The notes: generated from the sequence alone by a model not told the origin. Shown: positions 1-6,689, counted from the first letter of the stretch. The stretch: DNA of 8,884 nucleotides from Streptosporangiaceae bacterium (GCA_030040475.1 JASHTQ010000554.1:1-8884); one strand, 5' to 3'. Numbers and translations are program-made.

Positions 1-431
1 CCGGCCGAACGGCTGGCCACGACCACCCCCGCCGTCCCGGCCGCGACCGCGACCAGCCCGATGCCAAGCGTCGAGGCCGCAAGCAGCCGCCGGTACGAGC
101 GCCGTGGCGCCGCAGCCCCGGACGGCCGCCGAACGCCGCGGTCAGTCGGCTGCGAACGCGCGGGCGCTGGCCTTCGGGCGTGGCTCGCGTTCTGCCAGTC
201 GCGGTGCTGCCATTCGACGCTGACCCGCGGCACCCGCCGGGACAGCCACAGCCGCGCCGTCGTCGCCACGACCTGGCCCCACGACGGATTCGCCGCCGCC
301 GCCCGGTCGGCCGCCGCCAGCCCGGCGGCCATGCCCGGCCGTTCGATGCTGACCCGCGGCACCCGCCGGGACACCCACAGCCGAACGGTGGTGGCCACCA
401 CGTGGCCCCACGATGAATTCCCCGCGCCCAT
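1..431 (-). CDS. Unrecognised membrane-anchored protein, partial (3' end beyond left edge)
   Basis: This minus-strand frame stays open from an ATG at 431 to the window edge, giving 143 visible residues. A GGGAG ribosome binding site lies 4-5 bases before the ATG. I do not recognise the family. Residues 8-30 (WGHVVATTVRLW...) recur as residues 51-73 (WGQVVATTARLW...) with only four differences, so the N-terminus holds two copies of a Trp- and Arg-rich amphipathic segment. A Pro/Arg-rich basic stretch (about 80-115) follows, then one hydrophobic segment (about 116-139, LLAASTLGIGLVAVAAGTAG) that looks like a transmembrane helix. By the positive-inside rule the basic N-terminus should be cytoplasmic, with the missing C-terminal part outside. 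The gene is divergent from the first dioxygenase gene. Frame openness, ribosome site and conserved duplication favour this frame over the overlapping plus-strand ORF at 61-609. Function is unknown. Confidence 0.6.
   Translation of the reverse strand, partial: MGAGNSSWGHVVATTVRLWVSRRVPRVSIERPGMAAGLAAADRAAAANPSWGQVVATTARLWLSRRVPRVSVEWQHRDWQNASHARRPAPARSQPTDRGVRRPSGAAAPRRSYRRLLAASTLGIGLVAVAAGTAGVVVASRSA
213..420 (-). repeat. In-frame direct duplication (two ~79-bp copies, 129-bp period)
   Basis: Positions 213-291 and 342-420 are direct repeats, offset by 129 bases (43 codons). By eye 68 of 79 positions are identical. Most differences are at third codon positions or conservative changes in the minus-strand frame of the partial membrane protein. 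This suggests an old tandem duplication kept under coding selection. Confidence 0.8.
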
Positions 432-745
432 GGTGCTCCCGTCGCCGCGGGCCTCGCGACCGTCTGGGATAGCAGAGCACACGAGCCCGCCGGCTATCAA
501 CCGGTATGAACGGTTGCATCCGACCTACCACGGTGCGTGGTCCGGCCGCCTGGCTCTGGGCGCGGCCGTCGCCGTCCGGCCGCCAATGACCGTGATCAGA
601 AAGTCATAACCGCGCTGGCGCTTTTTGCCTCCTCCGCGGAGCGGGAGGTGTAAAGTCCCCTGCCAGGGGCAAGGCGTACCGTCGATGTATACGTCTATTT
701 GTCCCATTTTTATGCGAGTTCCTCCCACTCATACGGGTGCCCACA
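432..745. other. Divergent intergenic region, 314 bp
   Basis: This gap separates the leftward membrane-protein gene from the rightward dioxygenase gene and should hold both promoters. I see a C/G-rich dyad at 628-648 (CCTCC...GGAGG around the palindrome CTCCGCGGAG). A second dyad lies at 657-669, preceded by a -10-like TAAAGT. An AT-richer stretch follows at about 682-715. No convincing -35/-10 pair was found for either gene. The small minus-strand ORF at 525-728 has no family resemblance and is not called. Confidence 0.5.
650..669 (+). promoter_or_regulatory. Candidate -10 element followed by dyad operator upstream of dioxygenase 1
   Basis: GTAAAGTCCC at 650-659 contains a -10-like TAAAGT (651-656). 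It runs directly into the perfect dyad CCCCT-GCC-AGGGG (657-669). The XRE promoter region at 5694-5712 has nearly the same arrangement (GTAGAGTCCC, then a dyad centred on the next bases). No good -35 is seen at 17-18 bases upstream, so this may be an operator more than a complete promoter. Regulation by the XRE protein is an inference. Confidence 0.3.
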
Positions 746-1468
746 GTGACCGATGATTCGGCTCGGACGGTCGTGCTCGACCGCATCTGGGCATCCTTGG
801 CGAGCCAGGGCTATGTGCTGACCGACGACCAGGAGATCGGCCTTCCCGAGGAGTTCCGGGAGAACTTCAGGCAGGCGTACTTCAACGAGAAGGTGCTCCG
901 CCACGATCCCGGCGATTTTCCCGTCGACCGGCTCAGGGCACGAGACGTCATCCGGTACCACTGGCGCGAGGACGGGCTCCAGCTGCGGGAACACGAGCGG
1001 ATCACGATCACCGACCGGGCCGGCATCGCGGGCGAACGTGAGCATTCCCGGGTCCTGCTGCTCCGCAACCCGCAGGCGGAGGAACTCATCCGCGCGTTCC
1101 TCGGGCTCGTGCCTGCGGCTCGCCGGCAGGCTGACGGCACGTTCGGCGTGAACCTGTTCAGGACCTTTACCGACGTCGTGACAACGCCACATCACGATAA
1201 TGAGGAATTCATCGTCCTTTACGTCCTGAACCGGGTTGGCGGCGGCGCGGAAAGCTATCTCTATCGTTCCGGCGATGATCCGGACAGTCGGCCGCCCGTC
1301 CTCAGGCATCAGCTTGATCCCGGTCAGATCCTGATCTTCGAGGACAAGCGCTTTAAGCACGGCGCCACCCCGCTGCAGAGCACTCCGGACGGGAATGCTA
1401 GGCGGGATGTGCTGGTCTGCACCGTCGACTACCGGTCGAGCTACCTTGAGGCGGGTCCGTTCAACTAG
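746..1468 (+). CDS. 2-oxoglutarate/Fe(II) dioxygenase, PF10014 family (paralog 1)
   Basis: This 240-residue cytosolic protein is a predicted non-heme iron oxygenase coupling 2-oxoglutarate decarboxylation to hydroxylation of a small substrate. The characterised family relative is Bacillus L-isoleucine 4-hydroxylase (IDO). The iron triad is His149-x-Asp151 (PHHDNEEF) and His205 (KHGATPL). Arg220, 15 residues after His205 in RRDVLVCTVDY, is the likely 2-oxoglutarate carboxylate ligand. The order HxD, 'FIVLYVL', 'LDPGQILIFEDKRF', 'HGATPL', 'RDVLV' matches IDO. GTG 746 is chosen over GTG 737 because MTDDSAR then aligns with MSDDSSR at the start of paralog 2. Neither start has a good ribosome site (only ACGGG at 733-737). 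It appears monocistronic, with a hairpin 8 bases after the stop. Paralogs lie at 3127-3861 and 6705-7454. Family and catalytic residues are secure; the substrate is unknown. Confidence 0.88.
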   Translation: MTDDSARTVVLDRIWASLASQGYVLTDDQEIGLPEEFRENFRQAYFNEKVLRHDPGDFPVDRLRARDVIRYHWREDGLQLREHERITITDRAGIAGEREHSRVLLLRNPQAEELIRAFLGLVPAARRQADGTFGVNLFRTFTDVVTTPHHDNEEFIVLYVLNRVGGGAESYLYRSGDDPDSRPPVLRHQLDPGQILIFEDKRFKHGATPLQSTPDGNARRDVLVCTVDYRSSYLEAGPFN

Positions 1469-1475
1469 GTGAGAT

Positions 1476-1499
1476 CCGCCGGGCGCGGCTGCCCGGCGG
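1476..1499 (+). terminator. Strong GC hairpin after dioxygenase 1
   Basis: CCGCCGGGC (1476-1484) pairs perfectly with GCCCGGCGG (1491-1499) around a 6-base loop. The hairpin starts 8 bases after the TAG stop. There is no U tract, which is common for actinobacterial terminators. It probably ends the dioxygenase 1 transcript and separates it from the dipeptidase gene. Confidence 0.65.
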
Positions 1500-1643
1500 C
1501 CGGGCACACGGCTCCGGGCGCCTGCCCAGCCTCATTTAGTGATACCTCGGTAGCCGCACATTGAGACTAATAGCGGCCACTTCGCATGTTTGACCAAGGT
1601 AATCGTCCCTGGAATGTCAGCTACCCCATAGGTAACAGCGCCG

Positions 1644-1672
1644 TTGATTGCCGTCGGATATTTCCGTATCGT
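1644..1672 (+). promoter_or_regulatory. SigA-like promoter for the M20 dipeptidase gene
   Basis: TTGATT (1644-1649) and TATCGT (1667-1672) are separated by 17 bases and fit the -35 (TTGAxx) and -10 (TAnnnT) patterns. Transcription would begin near 1679, leaving a leader of about 75 bases. A small dyad, TACC-N5-GGTA (1622-1634), lies just upstream. A weaker alternative is TTGACC at 1590-1595 with GAATGT 16 bases on. Confidence 0.5.
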
Positions 1673-1741
1673 GCAGGCGTGGGGGTGTGTTAGTGGCCGA
1701 ATGTATGGTGCCCGCCGGGTCGAGCCAGGATAGACGCGCAC

Positions 1742-1747
1742 GGAGGG
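1742..1747 (+). promoter_or_regulatory. Ribosome binding site fixing a TTG start
   Basis: GGAGGG lies 7 bases before TTG 1755. This near-consensus site is the reason for accepting the rare TTG as the start of the dipeptidase gene. Confidence 0.75.
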
Positions 1748-1754
1748 CTGGGGT

Positions 1755-3110
1755 TTGCCAACTGCACTAAGCCCGCAGGCAGTCCAGGCAGTGATCGAAT
1801 CCGAATTCGATAATCTTCGCGCCGAACTCGAGGGGCTCATCCGGATCCCGTCGGTCAGCGCGCACAGCTTCCGGGCCGGCCAGGTACGGCAATCGGCGGA
1901 GGCCACCGCGTCCTGGCTTGAGCGATCCGGGCTCAAGGGCGTCAGGATGCTCGAGGTCGACGGGGCGCATCCCGCGGTATTCGGCTCGATTCCGGGACCG
2001 GCCGGATCACCTACCGTCCTCTTGTACGCCCATCACGACGTCCAGCCGCCCGGCCCGGATGAGCTGTGGGACTCGCCGCCGTTCGAACCGGTGGTACGCG
2101 GCGGCCGGCTTTTCGGCCGCGGCGCGGCGGACGATAAGGCCGGGATAGCGGTGCACGCGGCAGCGCTGCAGGCATGGGAGGGCAAGCCGCCTGTCGGGGT
2201 TTCGGTCTTCATCGAAGGTGAAGAAGAGATCGCGGCACCGCACCTTCCCGCGTTTCTTGCCGAATACGGCCGGCTGTTGCGCGCCGACGCGATCGTGCTG
2301 GCCGACTGCTCGAATTGGACCATCGGCATCCCGGCGTTGACGACATCCTTGCGCGGCATCGTCGACTGCGTGGTGGAGGTACGGACGCTTGATCATGCGG
2401 TGCACAGCGGGAAGTACGGCGGGCCGGTGCCAGACGCGCTCACGGCGTTGTGCAGGCTCATCGCCACATTGCATGACCGCGGGGGAAGCGTCGCGGTCAG
2501 GGGCCTGCGTACCGGTACCGCGCATGCCCTGCGAGTGAAGGAATCCGACCTGCGCCGGTTCTCCGGCCTGCTGCCGTCGGTGCGGCTTGTCGGCCGGGGC
2601 CGGCTTGCCCATCGGCTCTGGACGCGGCCTGCCATCGACGTCATCGGAATCGATGCGCCGCCCACCGAAGACGCGGCGCATCAGCTCGTCCCGATCGCCC
2701 GGGCCAAGGTCAGCGTCCGGCTCGCGCCGGGCGACGACACGCAACGGGCCTTCCGGGCCATCGAGAAGCACCTGAAGCGCCGCGCGCCATGGGGCGCGGA
2801 AGTGACCGTGACGCTATCCAAGGAAGGCCGGCCGCACCGCATTGACACATCCGGACGTGCCTTCGACGCGTACCGCCGCGCGTGCGCCGATACCTGGGGC
2901 TGCCCGCCGGTGGAGCCAGGCAGCGGCGGGTCGCTCCCGATCGTGGCGGCTCTGGCCGAGACGTATCCCGACATGTCTCTTCTGCTGACCGGAGTCGAGG
3001 ATCCGGAGAGCAGGGCGCACTCCGAAAACGAGAGCGTTCACCTCGGGGAACTCCGGAACTGCTGTATCAGCGAGGCGATGCTGATCGGCCATCTCGCCGC
3101 CAGGGCATGA
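1755..3110 (+). CDS. M20 family metallo-dipeptidase
   Basis: This 451-residue protein is a predicted cytosolic di-zinc peptidase that cleaves dipeptides or short N-acylated amino acids. Predicted metal and catalytic residues are all present: His93 and Asp95 (YAHHDVQP), Asp126 (GRGAADDKAG), Glu157/Glu158 (EGEEEIA), Asp184 (LADCSNW) and His422 (RAHSENES). The inserted lid/dimerisation domain (about 200-315) begins at LDHAVHSGKYGG, whose His217 corresponds to the domain-swapped active-site histidine of carnosinase-type enzymes. GGSLPI (391-396) is the usual substrate-binding loop. Length is normal and no signal peptide is seen. The overall pattern resembles mycobacterial and other actinobacterial M20 dipeptidases. 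The gene has its own promoter, sits between dioxygenases 1 and 2, and converges on the latter with 16 bases between stops. A role in freeing or trimming the oxygenases' substrate is only inferred. Confidence 0.92.
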   Translation: MPTALSPQAVQAVIESEFDNLRAELEGLIRIPSVSAHSFRAGQVRQSAEATASWLERSGLKGVRMLEVDGAHPAVFGSIPGPAGSPTVLLYAHHDVQPPGPDELWDSPPFEPVVRGGRLFGRGAADDKAGIAVHAAALQAWEGKPPVGVSVFIEGEEEIAAPHLPAFLAEYGRLLRADAIVLADCSNWTIGIPALTTSLRGIVDCVVEVRTLDHAVHSGKYGGPVPDALTALCRLIATLHDRGGSVAVRGLRTGTAHALRVKESDLRRFSGLLPSVRLVGRGRLAHRLWTRPAIDVIGIDAPPTEDAAHQLVPIARAKVSVRLAPGDDTQRAFRAIEKHLKRRAPWGAEVTVTLSKEGRPHRIDTSGRAFDAYRRACADTWGCPPVEPGSGGSLPIVAALAETYPDMSLLLTGVEDPESRAHSENESVHLGELRNCCISEAMLIGHLAARA

Positions 3111-3112
3111 CG

Positions 3113-3124
3113 CCGCGGCCGCGG
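3113..3124. repeat. 12-bp perfect palindrome between convergent stops
   Basis: CCGCGGCCGCGG fills most of the 16-base gap between the dipeptidase and dioxygenase 2 stop codons. It can form only a short hairpin (4-bp stem, 4-base loop). A bidirectional terminator role is possible but weakly supported. Confidence 0.3.
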
Positions 3125-3126
3125 AT

Positions 3127-3861
3127 TCAGGCCTGACCCCGGTCCAGATACGTGGTCCGGTGGTCCACGGTACAGACGAGCGCATCGCGCATGGATCCGC
3201 CGGAGGCCGACGGTATGAGCGGAGTGGCCCCGTGCAGGAAGGCCTTGTCCTCGAAGATAATGAGATCGCCCGGGTCCAGCTGATGTTTGAGAACGGGGCT
3301 CAGGTATTCTCCCTCACCGGCGCCCTGATCATCCTGGTACAGATAGGTCTCCGCGCCATCACCGTCGCGGTGCAGGACGTAGATGATGATGAACTCCTCT
3401 TCGTCCCGGTGCGGCTTGGTGACCACATCGCTGTAGGTGCGGAAGAAATTCACCCCGAAGGTGCCTTCTGGCTGCCTGCGACCGGGCGGAACCAGGCTCA
3501 GCAGCCGTTCGACCAGATCCCTGGTCGCGCGTTCCGCGAGCATCTCGATCCGGCTGTGCAGCCGGGGACCCTTGATGCCCGATCTGTCGGTGATCACTAC
3601 GGTTTCATATTCTTCCACCCGCAGGCCGTCGTCCGCCCATTCGTAGCGGATGACGTCCCTCGCGCGCTCGCGGTCGCGCGGCCAGTCGCCTTCGTCGTGC
3701 CGCAGGTAGCGCTCGTTGAAATATGCCTTACGGAAGTTCTGCGTGAATTCCGGCGGAAGCCCGAGCGCCTGGTCTGTCGTAAGCGCATATCCGTGACGGT
3801 TCAGATCATCCCACAGACTCACGAGGCCATCGCAGGAAGCGCGGCTCGAGTCATCGCTCAT
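3127..3861 (-). CDS. 2-oxoglutarate/Fe(II) dioxygenase, PF10014 family (paralog 2)
   Basis: This 244-residue paralog is closest to paralog 1; more than half of the residues match by eye. Iron ligands are His151 and Asp153 (PHRDEEEF) and His210 (LHGATPL). Arg225 (MRDALVCTVDH) keeps the 15-residue spacing from the distal His. Shared blocks include KAYFNE, RARDVIRYEW, GTFGVNFFRT, IIIYVL and HQLDPGDLIIFEDK. Compared with paralog 1 it has a longer acidic/Gly insertion (about 176-187, DDQGAGEGEYL) after the GAETYLY strand. ATG 3861 is preferred because MSDDSSR aligns with paralog 1's MTDDSAR. An in-frame GTG at 3897 would add 12 residues, and neither start has a strong ribosome site. It lies downstream of the cyclase-like gene on the same strand, 135 bases from its stop, so it may use its own promoter there. 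Predicted amino-acid or peptide hydroxylase; substrate unknown. Confidence 0.88.
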   Translation of the reverse strand: MSDDSSRASCDGLVSLWDDLNRHGYALTTDQALGLPPEFTQNFRKAYFNERYLRHDEGDWPRDRERARDVIRYEWADDGLRVEEYETVVITDRSGIKGPRLHSRIEMLAERATRDLVERLLSLVPPGRRQPEGTFGVNFFRTYSDVVTKPHRDEEEFIIIYVLHRDGDGAETYLYQDDQGAGEGEYLSPVLKHQLDPGDLIIFEDKAFLHGATPLIPSASGGSMRDALVCTVDHRTTYLDRGQA

Positions 3862-3933
3862 GAGCGTCTCATTCGTGTAGTCGGATCGAATGGCCACCAG
3901 GACGGCCGCACACTTTCCGCCAAGGTTACTACG

Positions 3934-3953
3934 GTCGAGGTGTCGAGGTGTCG
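3934..3953. repeat. Tandem octamer upstream of dioxygenase 2
   Basis: GTCGAGGT is repeated head to tail (3934-3941, 3942-3949) with a partial third copy (3950-3953). It lies in the 135-base gap upstream of the dioxygenase 2 gene. On the minus strand the repeat falls between CCGACA and TAGTAA, a weak -35/-10 pair with a 17-base spacer. It could be an operator, but a chance low-complexity repeat is not excluded. Confidence 0.4.
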
Positions 3954-3996
3954 GCCGTCGGATGTCCTGAATTGCCGGTTATTGACTACATATGCC

Positions 3997-5502
3997 TTAC
4001 GCAGCCAAATACATCCAGGCGGCCAGGTTCGACTCCTTTACCCGGAACCTGAGCTGGCGGTACTGATCTGGATTGACGTTGCCCGGCGAATGCCTGATGA
4101 CAGACTCATAGACAAACGGGGACACGATTACGCCCAGCTGAGCGCCGGTCCTGGCAAGTTCTTTCTTGAGCTTGGCGGCCTCGATAATCCTGGACGCCAG
4201 GATTATCGCCTCACCGGAAACGCCCTGCGGCTCGGACACAACCGGCCCGACGTGCAGTGCGACCCGGAGCTGGATCCGGGTCACCGGAGTCGCCTGGCGG
4301 TTGTAGTGTTCCAGCGCGGCAGCGAGCCTGGCCAGCAGCGGGTCAACCACTGACTTGGTCGGGGTGCTCGGCGGAACGATAATCAGCGCACCGTCGCCGC
4401 GGTCCTCCCGGTGGCAGGCAGGCCAGGGTACGTCCGAGTTCTCGCAGGCTTCCTGCAGGAAGGTGTACACAGTGTTACGGATTTTCCTGCGGTCCTCGTC
4501 GTTGCGGTCCCGGCGGCCGAACCCCGAGATGTCGGCCAGGAAGATCGAGCAGTTGTGCCCGTTCCACGGCCCGGATTCGACGAACTCCTCGCCAAGTATG
4601 CCCCGTCGATCCTCGGTAAGCCGGTCGTAGATCCCTCGTTCCAGTACTTCCACGAGACGTGGATGGTGTTCAAGGAAGAGAGCGAAATCGGCGGTCGGTA
4701 TCACCAGCGCCTGAACTTCCTCGATGGCGACAACGGTAGCCGACCGTGACCGTACCTCGAAGGCGGCGCGTTCGCCGATGATGTCCCCTGGTTTGCGGAT
4801 CGCGATAAGGCGTCGCTCGCCCGGCTGCCCCGCGTATATACCTGTCCGGCCAGAATTAATGATGAAGACAGACTCGGCGGGCTCGGCCTTACGGCATAGC
4901 ACGGTGCCGCGTGGATAGGTCCTGCGTTGAGCGCATGTTTCGATCGCCTCTTGCTCGGCGGCGGTCAAGGACTGCCAGAAGGTAGGCGCGTCACCGCCGC
5001 TGGGACGCGGCTGCGTGCTCGTGTCGGCCCGGGGGAGGTCCTCAGCCCAGGTGCCGGCGGGTGCCGGCGGGTCCAGCTGAAGCTCTCTGCCGGGCTCGGC
5101 AGACACGGCGGCGGCGTGGGGGAAGAGCATCCGCCCGGGCATTACCCCTCGAAGGACGGCGAATGGCATCGCGAAGGCAGCGCCGCCGGCCTCCATGAGC
5201 GATCGGACGTCGGCCACCGTGGTGGCGAGCTCCCGGCCCTTGTTCGACAGCGCTATAAGGATGAAGGTGAAACCGGCCACCGGCGTCGCGACCACGACCA
5301 GGACGCCAGCGACGACAAGCCCCGGCGTTCCAGCGAACGCGCCCCCGGCCACCAGGGCCGCTATCGCCGCCCCGACGTAAGCCGCGCTCCGCAGCGACCG
5401 CCTCAGCAGATGGCCGCGCGCGCGGACTGGTCCGACAGGCCGAGCATCTGCTTGTACAGTCCCGACCTCTGGCTCAGGGATTCGCGGCGTTTCTCTCATC
5501 AT
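3997..5502 (-). CDS. Membrane-anchored cyclic-nucleotide-binding / class III cyclase-like protein
   Basis: This 501-residue protein has three parts. The N-terminus carries two hydrophobic segments (about 38-57 and 60-85), probably a membrane hairpin. Residues about 180-290 form a cNMP-binding domain whose phosphate-binding cassette keeps Glu244 (PGDIIGER) and Arg253 (RSRSATVV). Residues about 317-499 are a class III nucleotidyl cyclase homology domain of the kind widespread in actinobacteria. It has the metal aspartates Asp324 (FLADISGF) and Asp370 (DRGDGAL). The usual 'NxxxR' catalytic motif reads Ile434-xxx-Arg438, so the arginine is kept but the asparagine is lost. ATG ATG occurs at 5502/5499; GAGG is 4 or 7 bases upstream, which favours the second. 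It is divergent from the XRE gene. The protein may sense a cyclic nucleotide at the membrane and make, or merely bind, a nucleotide signal. Partners are unknown. Confidence 0.82.
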   Translation of the reverse strand: MMRETPRIPEPEVGTVQADARPVGPVRARGHLLRRSLRSAAYVGAAIAALVAGGAFAGTPGLVVAGVLVVVATPVAGFTFILIALSNKGRELATTVADVRSLMEAGGAAFAMPFAVLRGVMPGRMLFPHAAAVSAEPGRELQLDPPAPAGTWAEDLPRADTSTQPRPSGGDAPTFWQSLTAAEQEAIETCAQRRTYPRGTVLCRKAEPAESVFIINSGRTGIYAGQPGERRLIAIRKPGDIIGERAAFEVRSRSATVVAIEEVQALVIPTADFALFLEHHPRLVEVLERGIYDRLTEDRRGILGEEFVESGPWNGHNCSIFLADISGFGRRDRNDEDRRKIRNTVYTFLQEACENSDVPWPACHREDRGDGALIIVPPSTPTKSVVDPLLARLAAALEHYNRQATPVTRIQLRVALHVGPVVSEPQGVSGEAIILASRIIEAAKLKKELARTGAQLGVIVSPFVYESVIRHSPGNVNPDQYRQLRFRVKESNLAAWMYLAA

Positions 5503-5671
5503 CGGGCCTCACTACAGAGATTCCCGTTCTGCAAGTCCCAAAAACTCCCGACTCGAAGCAACACGTATGACTTCGCCGCGAACGTCCCCATGCGCTCAGC
5601 GCGCAGACGGGCCTGGCCGGGGCATCTTGCGAGCCGAGCAAGGAATGATGCGGCGCCGTTAAGGCAGTAGG

Positions 5672-5712
5672 CTGCGGAACGCAAGATCTTCGAGTAGAGT
5701 CCCACTGTGGGA
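5672..5712 (+). promoter_or_regulatory. XRE promoter with 13-bp dyad operator candidate
   Basis: TAGAGT (5695-5700) is a good actinobacterial -10. A weak -35, CTGCGG (5672-5677), lies 17 bases upstream. The dyad TCCCAC-T-GTGGGA (5700-5712) overlaps the expected transcription start. That is where an autorepressor would block initiation, so binding by the downstream XRE protein is a reasonable inference. Confidence 0.4.
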
Positions 5713-5795
5713 AACCCAGAAGGAAAATTGCAGCCTAGGGCGGCGTCTGCACGGTGACCGCCCCGGTCCCGCCCAGCTCCCCGGCGCCTAGCGGC

Positions 5796-5801
5796 GGAAG
5801 G
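5796..5801 (+). promoter_or_regulatory. Ribosome binding site deciding the XRE start
   Basis: GGAAGG lies 6 bases before GTG 5808. The upstream in-frame GTG at 5754 has no such site. Confidence 0.6.
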
Positions 5802-5807
5802 CCGTCG

Positions 5808-6668
5808 GTGACCGGGCCGCTCGTGCCGCGGCAAAGGCTGGCGCAGGAGCTGAGGCGGCTGCGCGAGGAGGCTAACCTAACTCTGGACCAGGTCGCGACC
5901 GCTTTGGAGGACATCTCCACCTCCAAGCTCTCGCGGCTGGAAAACGCGCAGGGCAGCCCGCGGGCCCGGGACGTCATGGACCTGGCTCAGCTCTACGGCG
6001 TCGCGGGCACGGAACTGGCCGACAGACTCCTCCGGTGGGTCCGCGCGGCCCGGCGCCAGGGCTGGTGGAACGACTACTCTCAGGAAATCTGGCCCGGGCT
6101 GGATGCGCACCTGGCCTACGAGTCGGACGCGACCATCGCCCGCGTCTACACGATTCCGATCCTCCCGGTGCTGCTGCAGACTCCCGGTTACTCGCGTGCG
6201 TACTACACGTCACGAGAACCCTGGCATTCCGAGGGGACGCTTGACCAGCTGATCGAGATCAGGACCCGCCGGCAGAACGCCCTGAGTTCTCGCGAAGGCC
6301 AGCCGCCGCTCGAGCTGGTCGCGGTAACGCACGAGTCGAGCCTGCGGCAGCAGGTCGGATCGGTCCAGGTCATGCGCGCTCAGCTGGACAAGCTGATCGA
6401 ATTCTCGACCGCACGGAACATCCAGCTCTATGTCCTCCCGTTTACCGCCCAGCCGGTATTCACATGTACCTGCAGCTATGCATATTTCGAGTACGGCGAA
6501 GAGATAAACCAGGACATCGTGCACATCGAGACGCATGCCGGGTTCAGGCACCTGGAGAAGCCTGATGAGGTAAAGCGCTATCGCCGTTATTATGACGATC
6601 TCGTGGCCGCCTCGCTGACAATGGACAAGTCGCGATCCCTGATCCGGGACGTGCGCGACGAGCTCTAA
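5808..6668 (+). CDS. XRE-family regulator with DUF5753 domain
   Basis: This 286-residue predicted DNA-binding protein has a helix-turn-helix at about residues 12-66, with recognition helix STSKLSRLENAQ. A C-terminal DUF5753 domain (about 100-282) shows the family landmarks PVLLQTPGYSRA, R..RQ, 'VTHESSLRQQVGSVQVMRAQLDKL' region and YVLPF. GTG 5808 gives the usual family length and has the better ribosome site; GTG 5754 would add 18 residues. In actinomycetes these regulators are usually followed by a small DUF397 gene. Here the next gene, 36 bases downstream and probably co-transcribed, is dioxygenase 3. A 13-bp dyad overlaps its own likely promoter, consistent with autoregulation. The signal it responds to is unknown. 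Control of the three oxygenases is inferred from linkage and from a similar element upstream of dioxygenase 1. Confidence 0.9.
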   Translation: MTGPLVPRQRLAQELRRLREEANLTLDQVATALEDISTSKLSRLENAQGSPRARDVMDLAQLYGVAGTELADRLLRWVRAARRQGWWNDYSQEIWPGLDAHLAYESDATIARVYTIPILPVLLQTPGYSRAYYTSREPWHSEGTLDQLIEIRTRRQNALSSREGQPPLELVAVTHESSLRQQVGSVQVMRAQLDKLIEFSTARNIQLYVLPFTAQPVFTCTCSYAYFEYGEEINQDIVHIETHAGFRHLEKPDEVKRYRRYYDDLVAASLTMDKSRSLIRDVRDEL

Positions 6669-6689
6669 AATAGCCTGGCATACATGAGC

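Larger units (their letters stand above)
5503..5807. other. Divergent intergenic region between cyclase-like and XRE genes
   Basis: About 300 bases separate the two divergent starts, taking the XRE start as 5808. The right half holds a plausible XRE promoter and dyad (5672-5712). The left half, upstream of the cyclase-like gene, contains GGGACT/AGTCCCA near 5533 but no convincing promoter. No tRNA, small RNA or small ORF with recognisable similarity was found. Confidence 0.5.

Noticed and set aside
142..531. 129-residue minus-strand ORF overlapping the partial membrane protein
   Set aside because: It is the neighbouring frame of the same strand, Gly/Arg-rich from GC bias, and lacks a credible start.
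61..609. 182-residue plus-strand ORF
   Set aside because: It is antisense to the partial membrane-protein frame, has Arg/Ser/Pro-rich low-complexity composition and no family resemblance. The minus frame has a ribosome site, a transmembrane helix and a conserved duplication.
525..728. 67-residue minus-strand ORF in the first intergenic region, considered as a small peptide substrate
   Set aside because: No recognisable family, leader/core pattern or conserved context. It covers the dyads and likely promoter region of dioxygenase 1.
710..1507. 265-residue ORF antisense to dioxygenase 1
   Set aside because: It is a GC-driven shadow. The sense strand carries the complete dioxygenase motif set.
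1532..1936. 134-residue minus-strand ORF across the dipeptidase promoter
   Set aside because: It overlaps the dipeptidase start and promoter and has no family-like sequence.
3160..4353. 397-residue plus-strand ORF
   Set aside because: It is antisense to both dioxygenase 2 and the cyclase-like gene. Both sense frames have clear family motifs.
4927..5670. 247-residue plus-strand ORF
   Set aside because: It is antisense to the N-terminal part of the cyclase-like protein and Arg/Gly-rich without a recognisable domain.
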